64,000 bases of DNA, from the NCBI GenBank assembly GCA_030544215.1, contig JARZZO010000014.1:35307734-35371733 (forward strand), in the 5' to 3' direction. The translations under genes and the position numbers were made by a program. Below the pieces are notes generated by a model that saw only the letters and a program-made list of their open reading frames with translations, ran no database searches and had not been told where the DNA came from. Shown here piece after piece: positions 11,581 through 22,765 of this stretch. Every line of letters starts with the position of its first letter. Positions within the stretch are counted from its first letter, which is position 1. The stretch comes from Zantedeschia hybrid cultivar. Its lineage: Eukaryota > Streptophyta > Magnoliopsida > Alismatales > Araceae.

Positions 11581-11858
11581 CTAAGATGGAGCAAGGAGGA
11601 CCTAGCGGACTCGGCGGGAAACGGCACCGAGTTACTACCGTCGAGATGGAGGTGGGCCAGGAAGAGACCCCAGAAATAATGACGATCGAGGAATTGGTGC
11701 TTATGGAGGCGGCGACCTCCGTGGAAGCCGAAGAGGCGGCGACACCGACCGAAGGGGCGGGCCCGCGTTTGGTAAGTCTCAAAACACTCTTCCTCGTATT
11801 TTAAGTTCGATTTTGGGGGGAGAAAAAGAGCCGACCACAGGTCTTGGGAACCTGTGGT

Positions 11859-11920
11859 GAAAGGTGTCTAGGGACAAGGACGCCTTTTGAAACGCGTCCC
11901 TGTACCCAGATGCGATTCAA
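11859..11920. repeat. Two type A palindromes inside PMD intron 1
   Basis: Unit 1 (about 11859-11890) reads GAAAGGTGTC, ten bases, GACGCCTTTTG. Unit 2 (11887-11920) reads TTGAAACGCGTC, ten bases, GATGCGATTCAA. They overlap by a few bases at the shared TTTTGAAA. Confidence 0.8.
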
Positions 11921-13474
11921 AACAAGTGATTAATTCTCCAAATTTATTTAAAAATTGATTATTAGTGTTCTAATGGTGATTCTGATTGAAAATTGCAGGG
12001 CACGATGAGGACCAAGATCTCCTGGGACCTGGTGGTGGCCGCTTACCGGGGTCTCCCAGACTTCCAGAGGGTGAGGCTGGCAGACATGGGATTTCGAGAG
12101 ATTTTAGAGATCGAGCCGTTCTGGATTGACTTGGTTCTGCTCCAGGTGTTGAGGGAGTGATGGCATGCAGAGAGCAAGGCATTCCTAATGCCCTGGGGAC
12201 ATATGTTCCCCAGCCTCGAGGACGTGTGCCGGATAACTGGCCTTCGAGTGGAAGGTCGGGCGGTGAGCGGGATTATGTATCCCGACTACCACGGGTTGGC
12301 TCAGGAGCTACTGGGCCTAAAGTGCACAGGATTGGAGGGTCGGAGTCTCGAACCCTCCTTAAGACAGCTATGGAGAGATCCCTAGGACTAGAGGAGCCTA
12401 GGCAGCAGCCCGACGAGTCTCGGGCCGAATTGAGATCCAGACTAGCCAGGGCGGCTAGCGCAGTATACTGTCAGGATCCTAGCGATAGGGCAGCTGCAGA
12501 TAGGGATCTTAGGAGATTCTTAGCCTTCTTCTTTGGTAGGCTCCTCTTCGGGACGAAGGGCGACTACATCTATTGTCGCTTCTTGAGTCTCTTAATAGAT
12601 CTTGACCGCTTAGGCGAGTATGTTTGGGGCGCAGCCCTTCTGGCCCATCTCTTTACTGACCTCTCCGCCGTCACACCTGACCAAGAGACCACCATCAACG
12701 GCTTCGAGCCGTTTCTTCAAGTATTTAGTTTATTTCATATTTGCTTATTTCATTAAGTGCTTATTATGCAATGCGTGTGATCCTAACTACATGCTATTTG
12801 ATGCATGTGTGGACGTATTACTACTTTCCTCTGGGCCGAGTGAGGCCATCTATACGACCGGCAGTGGTCCCACTTGCCAAGCGCTGGCGTCCTGTAGTGG
12901 ACACGGCGCCGCAGCATCACCAGTTGAAGGCCCTTTGCCGTCAATTTCTTGACTACCCAGAGTTGTTGGTAAGTTTTTAAAATTCTTTTCTACTTAGTTA
13001 TATGATTGTTGAACTATTTAATTAATTAATTGTTTTGTTAAAGTGTTGTTAACTTATTATTGGATTAATTTGCATATTTGATCGATGATTATTGAAATGT
13101 AATGCGATTAACCTATATGAATGTAGGTGATCGGGCGTCCATATCTGGGTATGGACGATGCCAGACAACCATGGGTGGAGCAGGGCCGAGGCAGGTTCGG
13201 GTGCCATGTGTGGCTGCACTGCATGAATGAAATCGCCCTCCTGTGCCTGAGGTTGGTGATACGGACATTGGGTCTACATCAGGAGTGGGTGGAGGAGGAG
13301 ATCCTGGATGGGATCGGGAGGTCGATGCGGGGGAAGCAGGCCTGCACAGATTGGAGTGCCAAATTCCCAGATCAGCGGGATGACTGGCACCAACACGGGA
13401 TCCCGGTGGAGTCGCAGGCAATGAGCAGCGACGCTTACTTGCAACGCTACTGGGCCCACTACGTGGCCCACCTC

Positions 13475-15023
13475 TATTAGGTTTAGGTGGCCTACAAGCC
13501 AATTTGACTATGTAAATCTCGTTCATTTATTAATATAATGGCATAATATTCATTATGTGTAAATCGCATTAATTATCGTTTCATAATGAAGTCCGTGAAT
13601 ATGTGCTATAGTGATCAGACTATGATGAGATCATACTAATGAGACTGGTCACTTAAACACACATTCTTAATCGTTCCTAGTCGGACGATATCCGAGAAGG
13701 ACATTGGATATCCGGTTAGACTAGTACAGATTACTCCTGCTCATATGATGAGGGTGACTGATCTCATAAGTCACTTGTGTGGAGACACTAAGGCGAATCT
13801 GTAGGTGCTCATTGGAGAATAAGTTCACTGAACTGATCCGATTGAATCGCTGGATGGTATTGTACCTCACTGTCAACCAGCTTGATTCTATTGTCGCAGT
13901 TGCATGGATGGTCCTCGGACCTGAGACACCAAGGACACCTTGTCGGTGGACTTCTGTGCTTTGACCTTGGTTTACGAATCTCTAGCCACGGGATTCTAAA
14001 ACGCCAAGGATTGGGTACAGCGGAATACCGTCGAAGGGAATTGTGTGTTAATAAGGAATCATTCGCTCTCGGTACTTAGAGAGAGAATGCTCTAGGAAGG
14101 ATGCGCGGAAGTCCCTGGCCAGGGCGGATGATAATATCGGGAAAGGAGTTTTCCGATATTTATCAGCGGCATCCAATCCAAGTGAGTCGACCGGTTGGGG
14201 TTTGATAGCATGCCATACCCTGAGTTGACTCGAGAGCATTGTACGAATGAAGGATTATATCCACGTGGTAACTATCGGTGGAAAGGTTCCAAGAGTGGGT
14301 TACTTAACCCCGATACCTTCCGGGTTCACGCGGTGTTGCTTGGCACCCAACGTGATCGGAGGCCCGATCGAATTCGATGTGCGATATCAATTCAATTGAT
14401 TAATTAATTAATAAAGGGTTATTAATTGATTAATAAAGCGAGTAAGGAGTCATTGGGCTTATTGGGTTATTAACAGGACTGGTAATTGGGCCTAGAGGGT
14501 CACATGCAAATAATTCTCAAGGTGATGGATAAATAAGTGAGTTTTATATAAATCGGGATTTTTTATGAAAAACCGCACAGTTAGTATAAAACATAGGGAA
14601 CAGGCTGAGCAGGCCAAGCTGCTGCTAACCCTAGCCGCCCCTCCTCTGTTTCTCTCTCTCTCTAGCATCCCAGACAGATCTGGATCTGCTCCGCCGCTTC
14701 TCCGAATCCCGTTCGATGGGAAATCGTTCGCGCGTTGCGGCGATCGTTGTGGCGACCGGCGGAGGCTTCGTGGGCTGCGAAGAACAAGGAACGTAAGGAT
14801 ATCCATCACGAGGAGGTTCGCGTAGACTTCGCTAGAGGCCGGGCACTTGCGCGGCTTGTGGTGTCGCACCGACGGAACCGAACGGTTGTGGATTCGAATC
14901 CGCACACGGTGAGAACTAATTATCCGATAATCTAGTTTTTTCAATTTTCGAAACGGGAACGGATCTCCGTTTTATTTTATTTTCCGCTGCGCGTGAGATC
15001 CGGAGAAACCCGAGAACCTAACA
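13475..15023 (+). repeat. Left LTR of the copia element
   Basis: It begins TATTAGG (the canonical TG has become TA) and ends ACCTAACA, directly before the primer site. It matches the right LTR (21229-22765) and the solo LTR (5318-6864). A 12-base stretch near 14740 is present here and missing in the right LTR. Confidence 0.93.
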
Positions 15024-15024
15024 G

Positions 15025-15040
15025 TGGTATCAGAGCCAGG
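15025..15040 (+). other. Primer binding site (initiator Met tRNA) of the copia element
   Basis: TGGTATCAGAGCCAGG starts two bases after the left LTR. It is complementary to the 3' end of plant initiator methionine tRNA and primes minus-strand DNA synthesis. Confidence 0.9.
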
Positions 15041-15419
15041 TTCCCACTGTTTCTCATCCCGTTTCGGTCTTTGAATTTAATATTTTCATGTATTATTCTA
15101 TGTGCGAATTTGATCTGTTTGCCAGATCCGTGTTCATGAGATGAACACAGATATTTAAGAATAATCTGATTATTTTTTATTTACTGCAAAATCGAATTTT
15201 TGGGGATATTTTGGTGTTCTTCATGAGATTATATTTTGGGGGTTTTCGGCTAATTCGTACTTGCTTCCCAAGCGTTGGGAGGATGAGAAGGGACTCCAAA
15301 TCCCGAGTGGATAGTCACCACTATCCACCGGTCACCCAGACCGCCGCTGGAGTGGCCTTGAAAGGCTGTGATTTTAAGCTCTAGTTCAGTTTTAAACATG
15401 AAAAACCAGTTTTTTCGGG

Positions 15420-15775
15420 TGCTTTGAGGGGCTCGAACTGCAACTTTTGGGCCACTGCCGGCAACCCTGCCGGCACTGGTCGAGTAGCCAGTGCTGGGGC
15501 AACGCCGGTGGGGGCCTGGCGGCGCCGGGCACTGGCCGACGGTGGCTCTGCCTCACCTTTTTTCACGACCGCCACCATGACCTGCAACAGAAGATGGGGT
15601 AGGGTTCGGGTGGAAGGGAAAGGGCTGGGGGCCCCGGTCCCGAACCGGTCGAACTGGCCCGGGCCGGGTCCAGGGCCTGGCCGAACCAGGCTCATTCCAG
15701 GCGCCCGCCTAGTCCGAGCCCTGGCTCGACCAGGGCTCGAGCCCCATGGCTCAGCCCAAGTGGCTGAGCCCCATT
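15420..15775. repeat. G/C-rich hairpin block in the copia leader
   Basis: Several inverted repeats are visible, including GCCCTGG ... CCAGGGC (about 15717-15735), GGCTCAG ... CTGAGCC (about 15748-15770) and CACTGG ... CCAGTG (about 15474-15496). Base composition differs sharply from the A/T-rich sequence on both sides, so a captured or expanded segment is possible. Confidence 0.6.
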
Positions 15776-15975
15776 CCTTTGATTTTCTTATTTTAAACCC
15801 CCCATTTCTATTAAACCTTAGCCCATTAAAATTTTAATTGAGAATTATATATTAATTATAAAATTCAAAATTGTTTTGGAATATGAAATTATTATTTAAT
15901 TCTTAATTTTAATTGGGCAACAATGATTATGAATCATTTAATTAACAAAGTGTTGTTAATAATTGGAATTGGTTA

Positions 15976-16432
15976 TTAATTTAAATGTTAAATTAATAAT
16001 TAATTTTAATTGTCTAACTTAAGTGTTAAGTTAGTTATTATTAGTTAATTGGAATTAATTGTCAGTTTAAATGTTAAATTGATAATTAGTTTTAATTAAC
16101 TAATATAAAGGTTTAATTAGGAGTTATTCGTTATTAGTTTAAGTGTTAAACTAATAATTAACATTAATCTAATAATCTAAGAGTTAGATTAATAGTTAAC
16201 AATTAATTTGTGTTAATTACTAGTTTAATAGTTAAATTAGTTATTAACATTAATTAATTAATTAATTAGTCTAAGAGTTAGATTAGTAGTTAATAATTAA
16301 TTATAGTTGATTATTAATTTAAGTGTTAAATTATTAATTAACTTTGTTGGACTAGTCTAAGAGTTAGATTAGTCATTAATAGTCTAATTGTTAGATTATT
16401 AATGGGGTTTAATCTAAGTGTTAGATTATTAG
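15976..16432. repeat. Array of about 11 short palindromes with a 3-base centre
   Basis: Perfect examples are CTAACTTAA-gtg-TTAAGTTAG (16014-16034), ATTAGTTTAA-gtg and its complement (16133-16155) and TAATCTAA-gag-TTAGATTA (16173-16191). Others lie near 15976, 16062, 16220, 16267, 16312, 16352, 16381 and 16410. Arm sequences differ between units but stay complementary within each unit. Confidence 0.75.
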
Positions 16433-17056
16433 AATTGTTCTAATTTGCATGGAATAATCTGGAATTATTAATTTGGAGTGTGTGCACATGTGATGTGTGA
16501 TTATTGCTTTTAAATTTTGATTTGATTGCATGATTAAATTTAATTAAAAGTGTTTTCGAAATTCAAATACCAATTTTGATTGGATCCCAGCTTTTTGAAA
16601 GCCAAAATTATGTATTTTTGAAAACTATTTTATTTTAGCCATGTGATGCGCGGAATCATGTGTGGGATGTTTAAAACACACCGTGGTCATGGATATGCAA
16701 TTATTTAATTATTCATGTGATAAATGATGTGTTTGTATAGATCGTGGATTAATGATGGATGTTTATTAAATTGTTAATAAATCGAGATCTGTGTATCTCT
16801 CCCTCTCTCATTCTCTGATGTATTTCTACCTCCCTCTCTCTTGTACTCGTCATAAGGCTCTCTTCTAATTAAATGTAATTCTAGAATTAGTGTAATCTGA
16901 TCGAGACAACCGAGGAAGGAGCGAGGACGATCCACAGCTGCAACTAGGAAGGCGAAAAGATAGAGATCTTTTGCCTATGTGTTTGCAGGTTATCTAATAT
17001 AATTGTTGTATTAGATTGTGTGTGTGTTTGACTATTGGCTCTAGTCAAACCCACTG

Positions 17057-17610
17057 TGCTATCCATGATCACATTAGACACGTATGTGATGCAATGTTTT
17101 CTTTTGATTATGAATCAAAGTAGGTATAGTATTTACTAAATATATACGATATATTTTTATACTATCACCTAAGAGAGACCAAGATAAAAGTTATCTAAAT
17201 ACCCTCAAATAAACTCTAAGCCGTAACGCGAGTAGTTAAAAACTTACCGTGTGGTCCACCATCATTATAGTCATAGGATTTGAATCACTTTAGACAGGCT
17301 TGTTGTGCTATCCACAAGGCATGTTTAATTGGGAGGAGAAACTGTGGCTATGGCATTAGATGCTTATATGATCGGGGTAGAGGAACCATGTAGCTTTGTT
17401 GTGCTATCCATAAGGGCTACATGCAAATCTATGCTCGTCGCGTAACGATGATTAGCTTAGACCAGAATTAGTGGTTTGTTGTGCTATCCACAAGGCCATT
17501 AAATCTCTGGGGACAGAAGCTATGATCAGATATTGCAAGGAGTTGCAAGTCCCATGAGTTGGGTGCTCTTTGATTGTATTACAGTTTGTTGTGCTATCCA
17601 CAAGGTTGTA
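17057..17610 (+). repeat. Five dispersed copies of a TTGTG-CTATC-CACAA motif
   Basis: GTGCTATCCA occurs near 17059, 17301, 17398, 17477 and 17587, the last four as TTGTTGTGCTATCCACAAGG or close variants. The motif forms a hairpin (TTGTG / CACAA, 5-base loop). Spacings are about 242, 97, 79 and 110 bp. Confidence 0.75.
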
Positions 17611-17796
17611 GTGCAAGTCATTGATATTCTGATCCCCACTAGGAGACTGTCAGCGTCTCCCGTTCTGTCTAACTAAGGGTTATACAGTCCATCGAAAATT
17701 AGTGGGAGTTAAACTTGAACAAAAGACCATGTCTTGTTTTATTTTTAATAATTGAACATCTGCTAAATAGATTTTACTTATCTCCTGTAGGGAATT

Positions 17797-18096
17797 ATGT
17801 CGTCGAATAACCCACTATGCGGCATACTTGATGCCCTTTTGACTTATCTAATCTACTCTGATTGGTTCAGAAACCTGAAGAATGTCTTCAAATCTGAACA
17901 TATTGACTTTGTCCCTAGAGCTAATCCTCCTACTGAATCGGCATTGGATGCCCCTGAAGCCAAGATGACAGCTAATTATAAAAGATCGAAGGACAAAGGA
18001 AAAAGAGTAGTAAAGGGTGACTGCTTCTATTATAAGCAGTATGGTCACTAGAAGAGGAACTGCAAGGAGTTCCTTAACGATAAAGCTCATAGAAAG
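17797..18096 (+). pseudogene. Copia gag remnant with zinc knuckle
   Basis: Reads MSSNNPLCGILDALLTYLIY, then jumps after about 40 residues to the linker and knuckle CFYYKQYGH-stop-KRNC. Most of the usual gag (roughly 200 residues) is missing, suggesting an internal deletion. The knuckle has lost its second cysteine (CFYY for CFYC) and has TAG in place of the usual Trp codon. It could not package RNA. Confidence 0.7.
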
Positions 18097-19584
18097 GTGA
18101 AGCTGTCTGAAGCTTCAGATATCTATATGATAGATATTAACTTGTCAGTTAGAGATTCCACATCTTGGGTATTAGATACCGGATGTGCTTCTCATATCTG
18201 CCATGATGTACAGATGATGACAAGTAAGCGCAAGCTAAGACAAGGTGAGGTGGAATTGAGGCTAGGAAACGGCGCAAAAGTTACGGCGATTGCTGTTGGG
18301 ATAGCAAACCTCAGGCTTCCATCAGGAGACACCTTACTATTAGAAGATTGTTATTATGTTCCTAGCATAATAAAGAACATCATATCAATATCTTGTTTGG
18401 ACAAGATGGGATATAGGTTGTCTATTGAGAATAGAAGTTGTTCGATTTATTATGGTAATAAATCAATAGCTTCAGCATCTTTAGTTAACGGTCTATATCT
18501 CTTAGATGTTTCTTATTACAATCTTCAAATTAATAATGCACTTAAGAAGATCAAGAATTGTGTGAACCAAGCCTACATGTGGCATTGTAGACTTGGGCAC
18601 ATTGGCGAAAGCAGGTTGCAAAAGTTACACAAGCATGGTTACTTAACTACATTCGATTACGAATCGTTTGCAACATGTGAATCCTGTCTTATGGGAAAGA
18701 TGGCAAAATCTCCATTTACTGGACATGAAGAACGTGCCAAGGAAATTCTGGAACTAATACATTCGGTTGTATGTGGTCCCATGTCCACCCAAACCAAAGG
18801 TGGCTTTTCATACTTCATCACGTTCACCGATGACTTCTCAAGATTCGGCTATGTGTACTTAATGAAGTACAAATCGGAAGCATTTGAGAAGTTTAAGGAG
18901 TTCAAGAATGAGGTAGAGAAGCAGTTAGGAAAGAGTATTAAAGCTCTTCGATCAGATCGAGGAGGAGAATACTTGAGTACTAATTTCACACAATTCTTAA
19001 AGGATAATGGTATCCTTTCTCAGCTAACCCCTCCATATACACCACAGATGAATGGTGTATCGAAAAGGAGGAATCGCACCCTGTTGGACATGGTGCAATC
19101 CATGATGAGCTTTTCGGGATTACTAGTGTCCCTTTAGGGGTATGCTCTAGAGTTAGCAACATACCTACTGAACAGAGTACCCAGCAAGTCTGTGGCCTCT
19201 ACTCCATATGAGATATGGAAAGGCAGGAAACCAGAATTTAAACATGTTAAAGTCTGGGGTTGCCCTGCTCATGTAAAGCGGTATGATCCAGACAAGCTGG
19301 AATCACGAACTGATAAATGCAGGTTTGTGGGATATCCAAAGGAAACCTTTGGATACTATTTTTACCATCCTTGTGAACAAAAGGTGTTTGTCGCCAGGAA
19401 AGCTATTTTCCTGGAGGAGGAATACCTTCTCCAGGAGAACAGTGGGAGTAAAATAGTACTGGAAGAGGTTCCAGATCCCCAAACAGCTGCATTATCATCA
19501 GATGAGATATCAGTTCCTGAATCTGTTCAGGTACACACACATGAGCCTCGTAGATCTGGTAGAGTACCTAGACTGCCAGAATGA
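18097..19584 (+). pseudogene. Copia protease and integrase
   Basis: Protease motif WVLDTGCASHIC lies at residues 24-35 of the 18097 frame. The GAG-pre-integrase zinc region (MWHCRLGHIGESRL ... CESCLMGK) follows, and then the integrase core: first Asp in TFTDDFSRFGYVY, second Asp in LRSDRGGEYLS. The catalytic Glu position reads MNGVSKRRNRT, where relatives have SERRNRT, so the DDE triad is broken by Glu-to-Lys. A TAG at 19135 replaces a Trp codon. The frame resumes (YALELATYLLNRVPSK) to a TGA at 19582, probably a former CGA. Confidence 0.88.
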
Positions 19585-19587
19585 TAT

Positions 19588-21214
19588 GTGGGACATATCA
19601 CTGAAGGTGAGTCTAAGGTAGAATATAATGAGGATGATGATCCTAAAACCTACCAGGAGGCCATAGAACGCCCAGAAGCTGAGAAATGGCGAGAAGCCAT
19701 GAACTCAGAAATCCAGTCCATGCATACCAACCAAGTTTGGAACTTGGAGGACTTGCCCGAGGGTATTGTACCCATCGGTTGCAAGTGGATCTTTAAGAGA
19801 AAGATCGGTGCTGATGGACGAATCGACACCTATAAGGCAAGGTTTGGCAAAGGGATATCGTCAAAGGCAAGGAATTGACTATGACGAGACTTTCTCACCA
19901 GTTACCATGATAAAGTCGATCAGAGTTCTACTCGCCATTGTTGCACATTTTGATTATGAAATGTGGCAGATGGATGTGAAGACTGCCCTCCTCAATGGTA
20001 ACCTTGAGAAAGAGGTGTATATGATACAACCAGAAGGTTTCACATCTAAAGAATCTCCAGATAAAATATGTAAGCTTCAGAGGTCCATTTATGGACTGAA
20101 GCAGGCTTCCCGGAGCTAGAACATAAGATTTGACAAGGCTGTCAAGTCTTATAACTTCATTAAGAATGAAGATGAGCCTTGTGTGTACAAGAAGACCAGT
20201 GGGAGCGCAGTCACCTTCGTAGTTCTTTACGTAGATGACATACTACTCATTGGGAATGATGTAGCTATGATGTCATCAGTAAAGATCTGGCTGTCGAATA
20301 ACTTCTCCATGAAGGATTTGGGAGAAGCATCCTACGTATTGGGAATACGGATCTATAGAGGTAGATCAAAGAGGATGCTTGGAATGACCCAATCCTTGTA
20401 CATAGATACCATAGTCAAAAGGTTTGGCATGAAAAATTCCAAGAGAGGTCTCATACCGATGAGACATGGAATTAGTCTCTCAAAGGAGCAGTCTCCTAAG
20501 ACTCCTGATGAGAGGGTACTCATGGATAGAATACCCTATGCCTCTGCCATAGGATCTATCATGTATGCCATGCTATATACACGGCCTAATGTTGCATTTG
20601 CTCTAAGTGTTACGAGCAGATTTCAGGCTGATCCAGGCGAAGAGCACTGGAAGGTAGTGAAATGTATCCTTAAGTACATGAGAAGAACTAAAGATATGTT
20701 TCTTGTTTATGGAGGAGGTGACTTGAAACTGCAAGGCTTTATTGACTCGAGTTTCCAATCTGATCCAGATGATAGCAAGTCTACATCTGGATTCGTGTTT
20801 ACTTTGAATGGAGGCGCAGTATGCTGGAAGAGTTCCAAGCAAGTAACCACTACAGATTCAACGACTGAAGCTGAGTACATCACTGCAGCTAAAGCCGCCA
20901 AGGAAGTAGTGTGGTTGAAGAAATTCATCACCGACCTCGGCATAGTTCCCAGTATCTCTGAACTAGTTCCACTGTTGTGCGACAACAATGGAGTGATTGC
21001 GCAAGCGAAAGAGCCGCGGTCTCATCAAAAATCGAAGCATATTCTGAGGCGCTTTAATCTTATCAGAGAGATCATATCCAGAGGAGATGTAGTAGTAGAA
21101 AGAGTTCCATCCGTCGACAATGTAGCAAATCCACTGAGAAAGCCGTTGGCTCAAATTGTGTTTAAGCGTCACCTAGAGTCTATAGGCTTATTGTATAAAG
21201 GTGATTGGCTTTAG
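19588..21214 (+). pseudogene. Copia reverse transcriptase and RNase H
   Basis: Begins with the conserved NQVWNLEDLPEG and GCKWIFKRKIGADG. A one-base shift near 19850 breaks YKAR-LAKGYRQRQGIDYDETFSPV, a TAG at about 20117 replaces Trp in QASRSW, then YVDDILLIGND is the catalytic centre. RNase H follows with GFIDSSFQSD, DSTTEAEYITAA and the C-terminal SKHILRRFNLIRE. Sequence style resembles the Tork/Angela group, but lineage was not tested. The frame ends at 21212-21214. Confidence 0.9.
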
Positions 21215-21217
21215 TCC

Positions 21218-21227
21218 AAGTGGGAGA
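21218..21227 (+). other. Polypurine tract of the copia element
   Basis: AAGTGGGAGA lies directly before the right LTR start at 21229, the normal plus-strand primer position. Confidence 0.8.
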
Positions 21228-21228
21228 T

Positions 21229-22765
21229 TGTTAGGTTTACGTGGCCTACAAGCCAATCTAACTATGTAAATCTCGTTCATTTATTAATATAATGGCATAA
21301 TATTCATTATGTGTAAATCGCATTAATTATCGTTTCATAATGAAGTCTATGAATATGTGCTATAGTGATCAGATTATGATGAGATCATACTAATGAAACT
21401 GGTCACTTAAACACATATTCTTAATCGTTCCTAGTCAGAGGATATCTGAGAAGGACATCGGATATCCAGTTAGACTAGTACAGATTACTCATGCTCATAT
21501 GATGAGGGTGACTGATCTCATAAGTCACTTGTGTGGAGACACTAAGGCGAATCTGTAGGTGCTCATTGGAGAATGAGTTCATTGAACTGATCCGACTGAA
21601 TCGTTGGATGGTATTGTACCTCACTGTCAACCAGCTTGATTCTATTGTCGCAGTTGCGTGGATGGTCCTCGGACCTGAGACACCAAGGACACCTTGTCGA
21701 TGGACTTCTGTGCTTTGACCTTGGTTTACGAATCTCTAGCCACAGGATTCTAAAACGCCATGGATTGGGTACAGCGGAATACCGTTGAAGGGAATTATGT
21801 GTCAATAAGGAATCATTCGCTCTCGGTACTTAGAGAGAGAATGCTCTAGGAAGGATGCGCGGAAGTTCCTGGCCAGGGCGGACGATAATATCGGGAAAGG
21901 AGTTTTTCGATATTTATCAGCGGCATCCAATCCAAGTGAGTCGATCGGTTGGGATTTGACAGCACGCCATACCCTGAGCTGACTCGAGAGCATTGTACGA
22001 ATGAAGGATTATATCCACGCGGTAACTGTCGGCGGAAAGGTTCCAAGAGTGGGTTACTTAACCCCGATACCTTTCGGGTTCACACGGTGTTGCTTGGCAC
22101 CCAACGTGATCGGAGGCCCGATCGAATTCGATGTGCGATATCAATTCGATTAATTAATTAATTAATAAAGGGTTATTAATTGATTAATAAAGCTAGTGAG
22201 GAGTCACTGGGCTTATTGGGCTATTAACTGGACTAGTAATTGGGCCTAGAGGGTCACACGCAAATGATTCTCAAGGCGATGGATAAATAAGTGGGTTTTA
22301 TATAAACCGGGGGTTTTTATGAAAAACTGCGCGGTTAGTATAAAACATAGCGAATGGACTGAGCAAGCCAAGCTACTGCTAACCCTATCCGCCCCTCCTC
22401 TGTTTCTCTCTCTCTCTGGCATCCCAGACAGATCTGGATCTGCTCCGCCACTTCTCCGAATACCGTTTGACGAGAAATCGTCTGCGCTTTACGGCGACCG
22501 GCGGAGGCTTTGTAGGCTACGAAGAACAAGGAACATGAGGATATCCATCGCGAGGAGGATCACGTGGACTTTGCTAGAGGCCGGGTACTTGCACGGCTTG
22601 CGGTGTCGCACCAACGGAACCGAACGGTTGCGGATTCGAATCCGCACACGGTGAGAACTGATTATCCGATAATCTGGTTTTTCCGATTTTCGAAACGGGA
22701 ATAGATCTCCGTTTTATTTTATTTTTCGCTGCGCGTGAGATCCGGAGAAACCCGAGAACCCAACA
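21229..22765 (+). repeat. Right LTR of the copia element
   Basis: Starts TGTTAGG and ends ACCCAACA, and is followed by the target duplication ACCTC. Many differences from the left LTR, mostly transitions, indicate an old insertion. Confidence 0.95.

Larger units (their letters stand above)
10818..11585. other. Intergenic region between the two antisense genes
   Basis: The first part is A/T-rich and featureless. Three type A palindromes follow at 11142-11337, then a CT-rich microsatellite (11385-11580) up to the ATG at 11586. I see no TATA box; the pyrimidine-rich stretch may act as a plant Y-patch type core promoter. Confidence 0.5.
15041..17796 (+). other. Unusually long leader of the copia element
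   Basis: About 2.75 kb without a credible gene lies between primer site and gag remnant. It contains a G/C-rich hairpin block (15420-15775), an A/T-rich palindrome array (15976-16432) and a repeated GTGCTATCCA motif (17057-17600). The frame at 15424-15837 is an artefact of G/C richness. Confidence 0.7.
13475..22765 (+). mobile_element. Complete but defective Ty1/copia element with target duplication ACCTC
   Basis: LTRs of 1549 bp (13475-15023) and 1537 bp (21229-22765), initiator-Met tRNA primer site, 2.7-kb leader, gag remnant, PR, INT, RT, RNase H, polypurine tract. It is flanked by ACCTC at 13470-13474 and 22766-22770. Integrase before RT is the copia order. The LTRs differ at several percent of positions by eye, so the insertion is not recent. 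It lies in an exon of the PMD gene exactly between two codons. Confidence 0.95.

Noticed and set aside
11294..11804. Open frames over the CT microsatellite
   Set aside because: Leu/Ser/Pro low complexity from CTCTCT repeats. Only the part from 11586, in frame with the spliced PMD gene, is kept.
15025..15040. Possible tRNA fragment
   Set aside because: It is the complement of an initiator-Met tRNA 3' end directly after an LTR, i.e. a primer binding site.
15424..15837. 137-codon frame in the copia leader
   Set aside because: G/C-rich hairpin block with no domain, overlapped by an equally long frame on the other strand.
13475..22765. Type A palindromes in the copia element
   Set aside because: Scanning its LTRs and leader I found no GCGTC-N10-GACGC unit, so the motif is not simply a general feature of all elements here.
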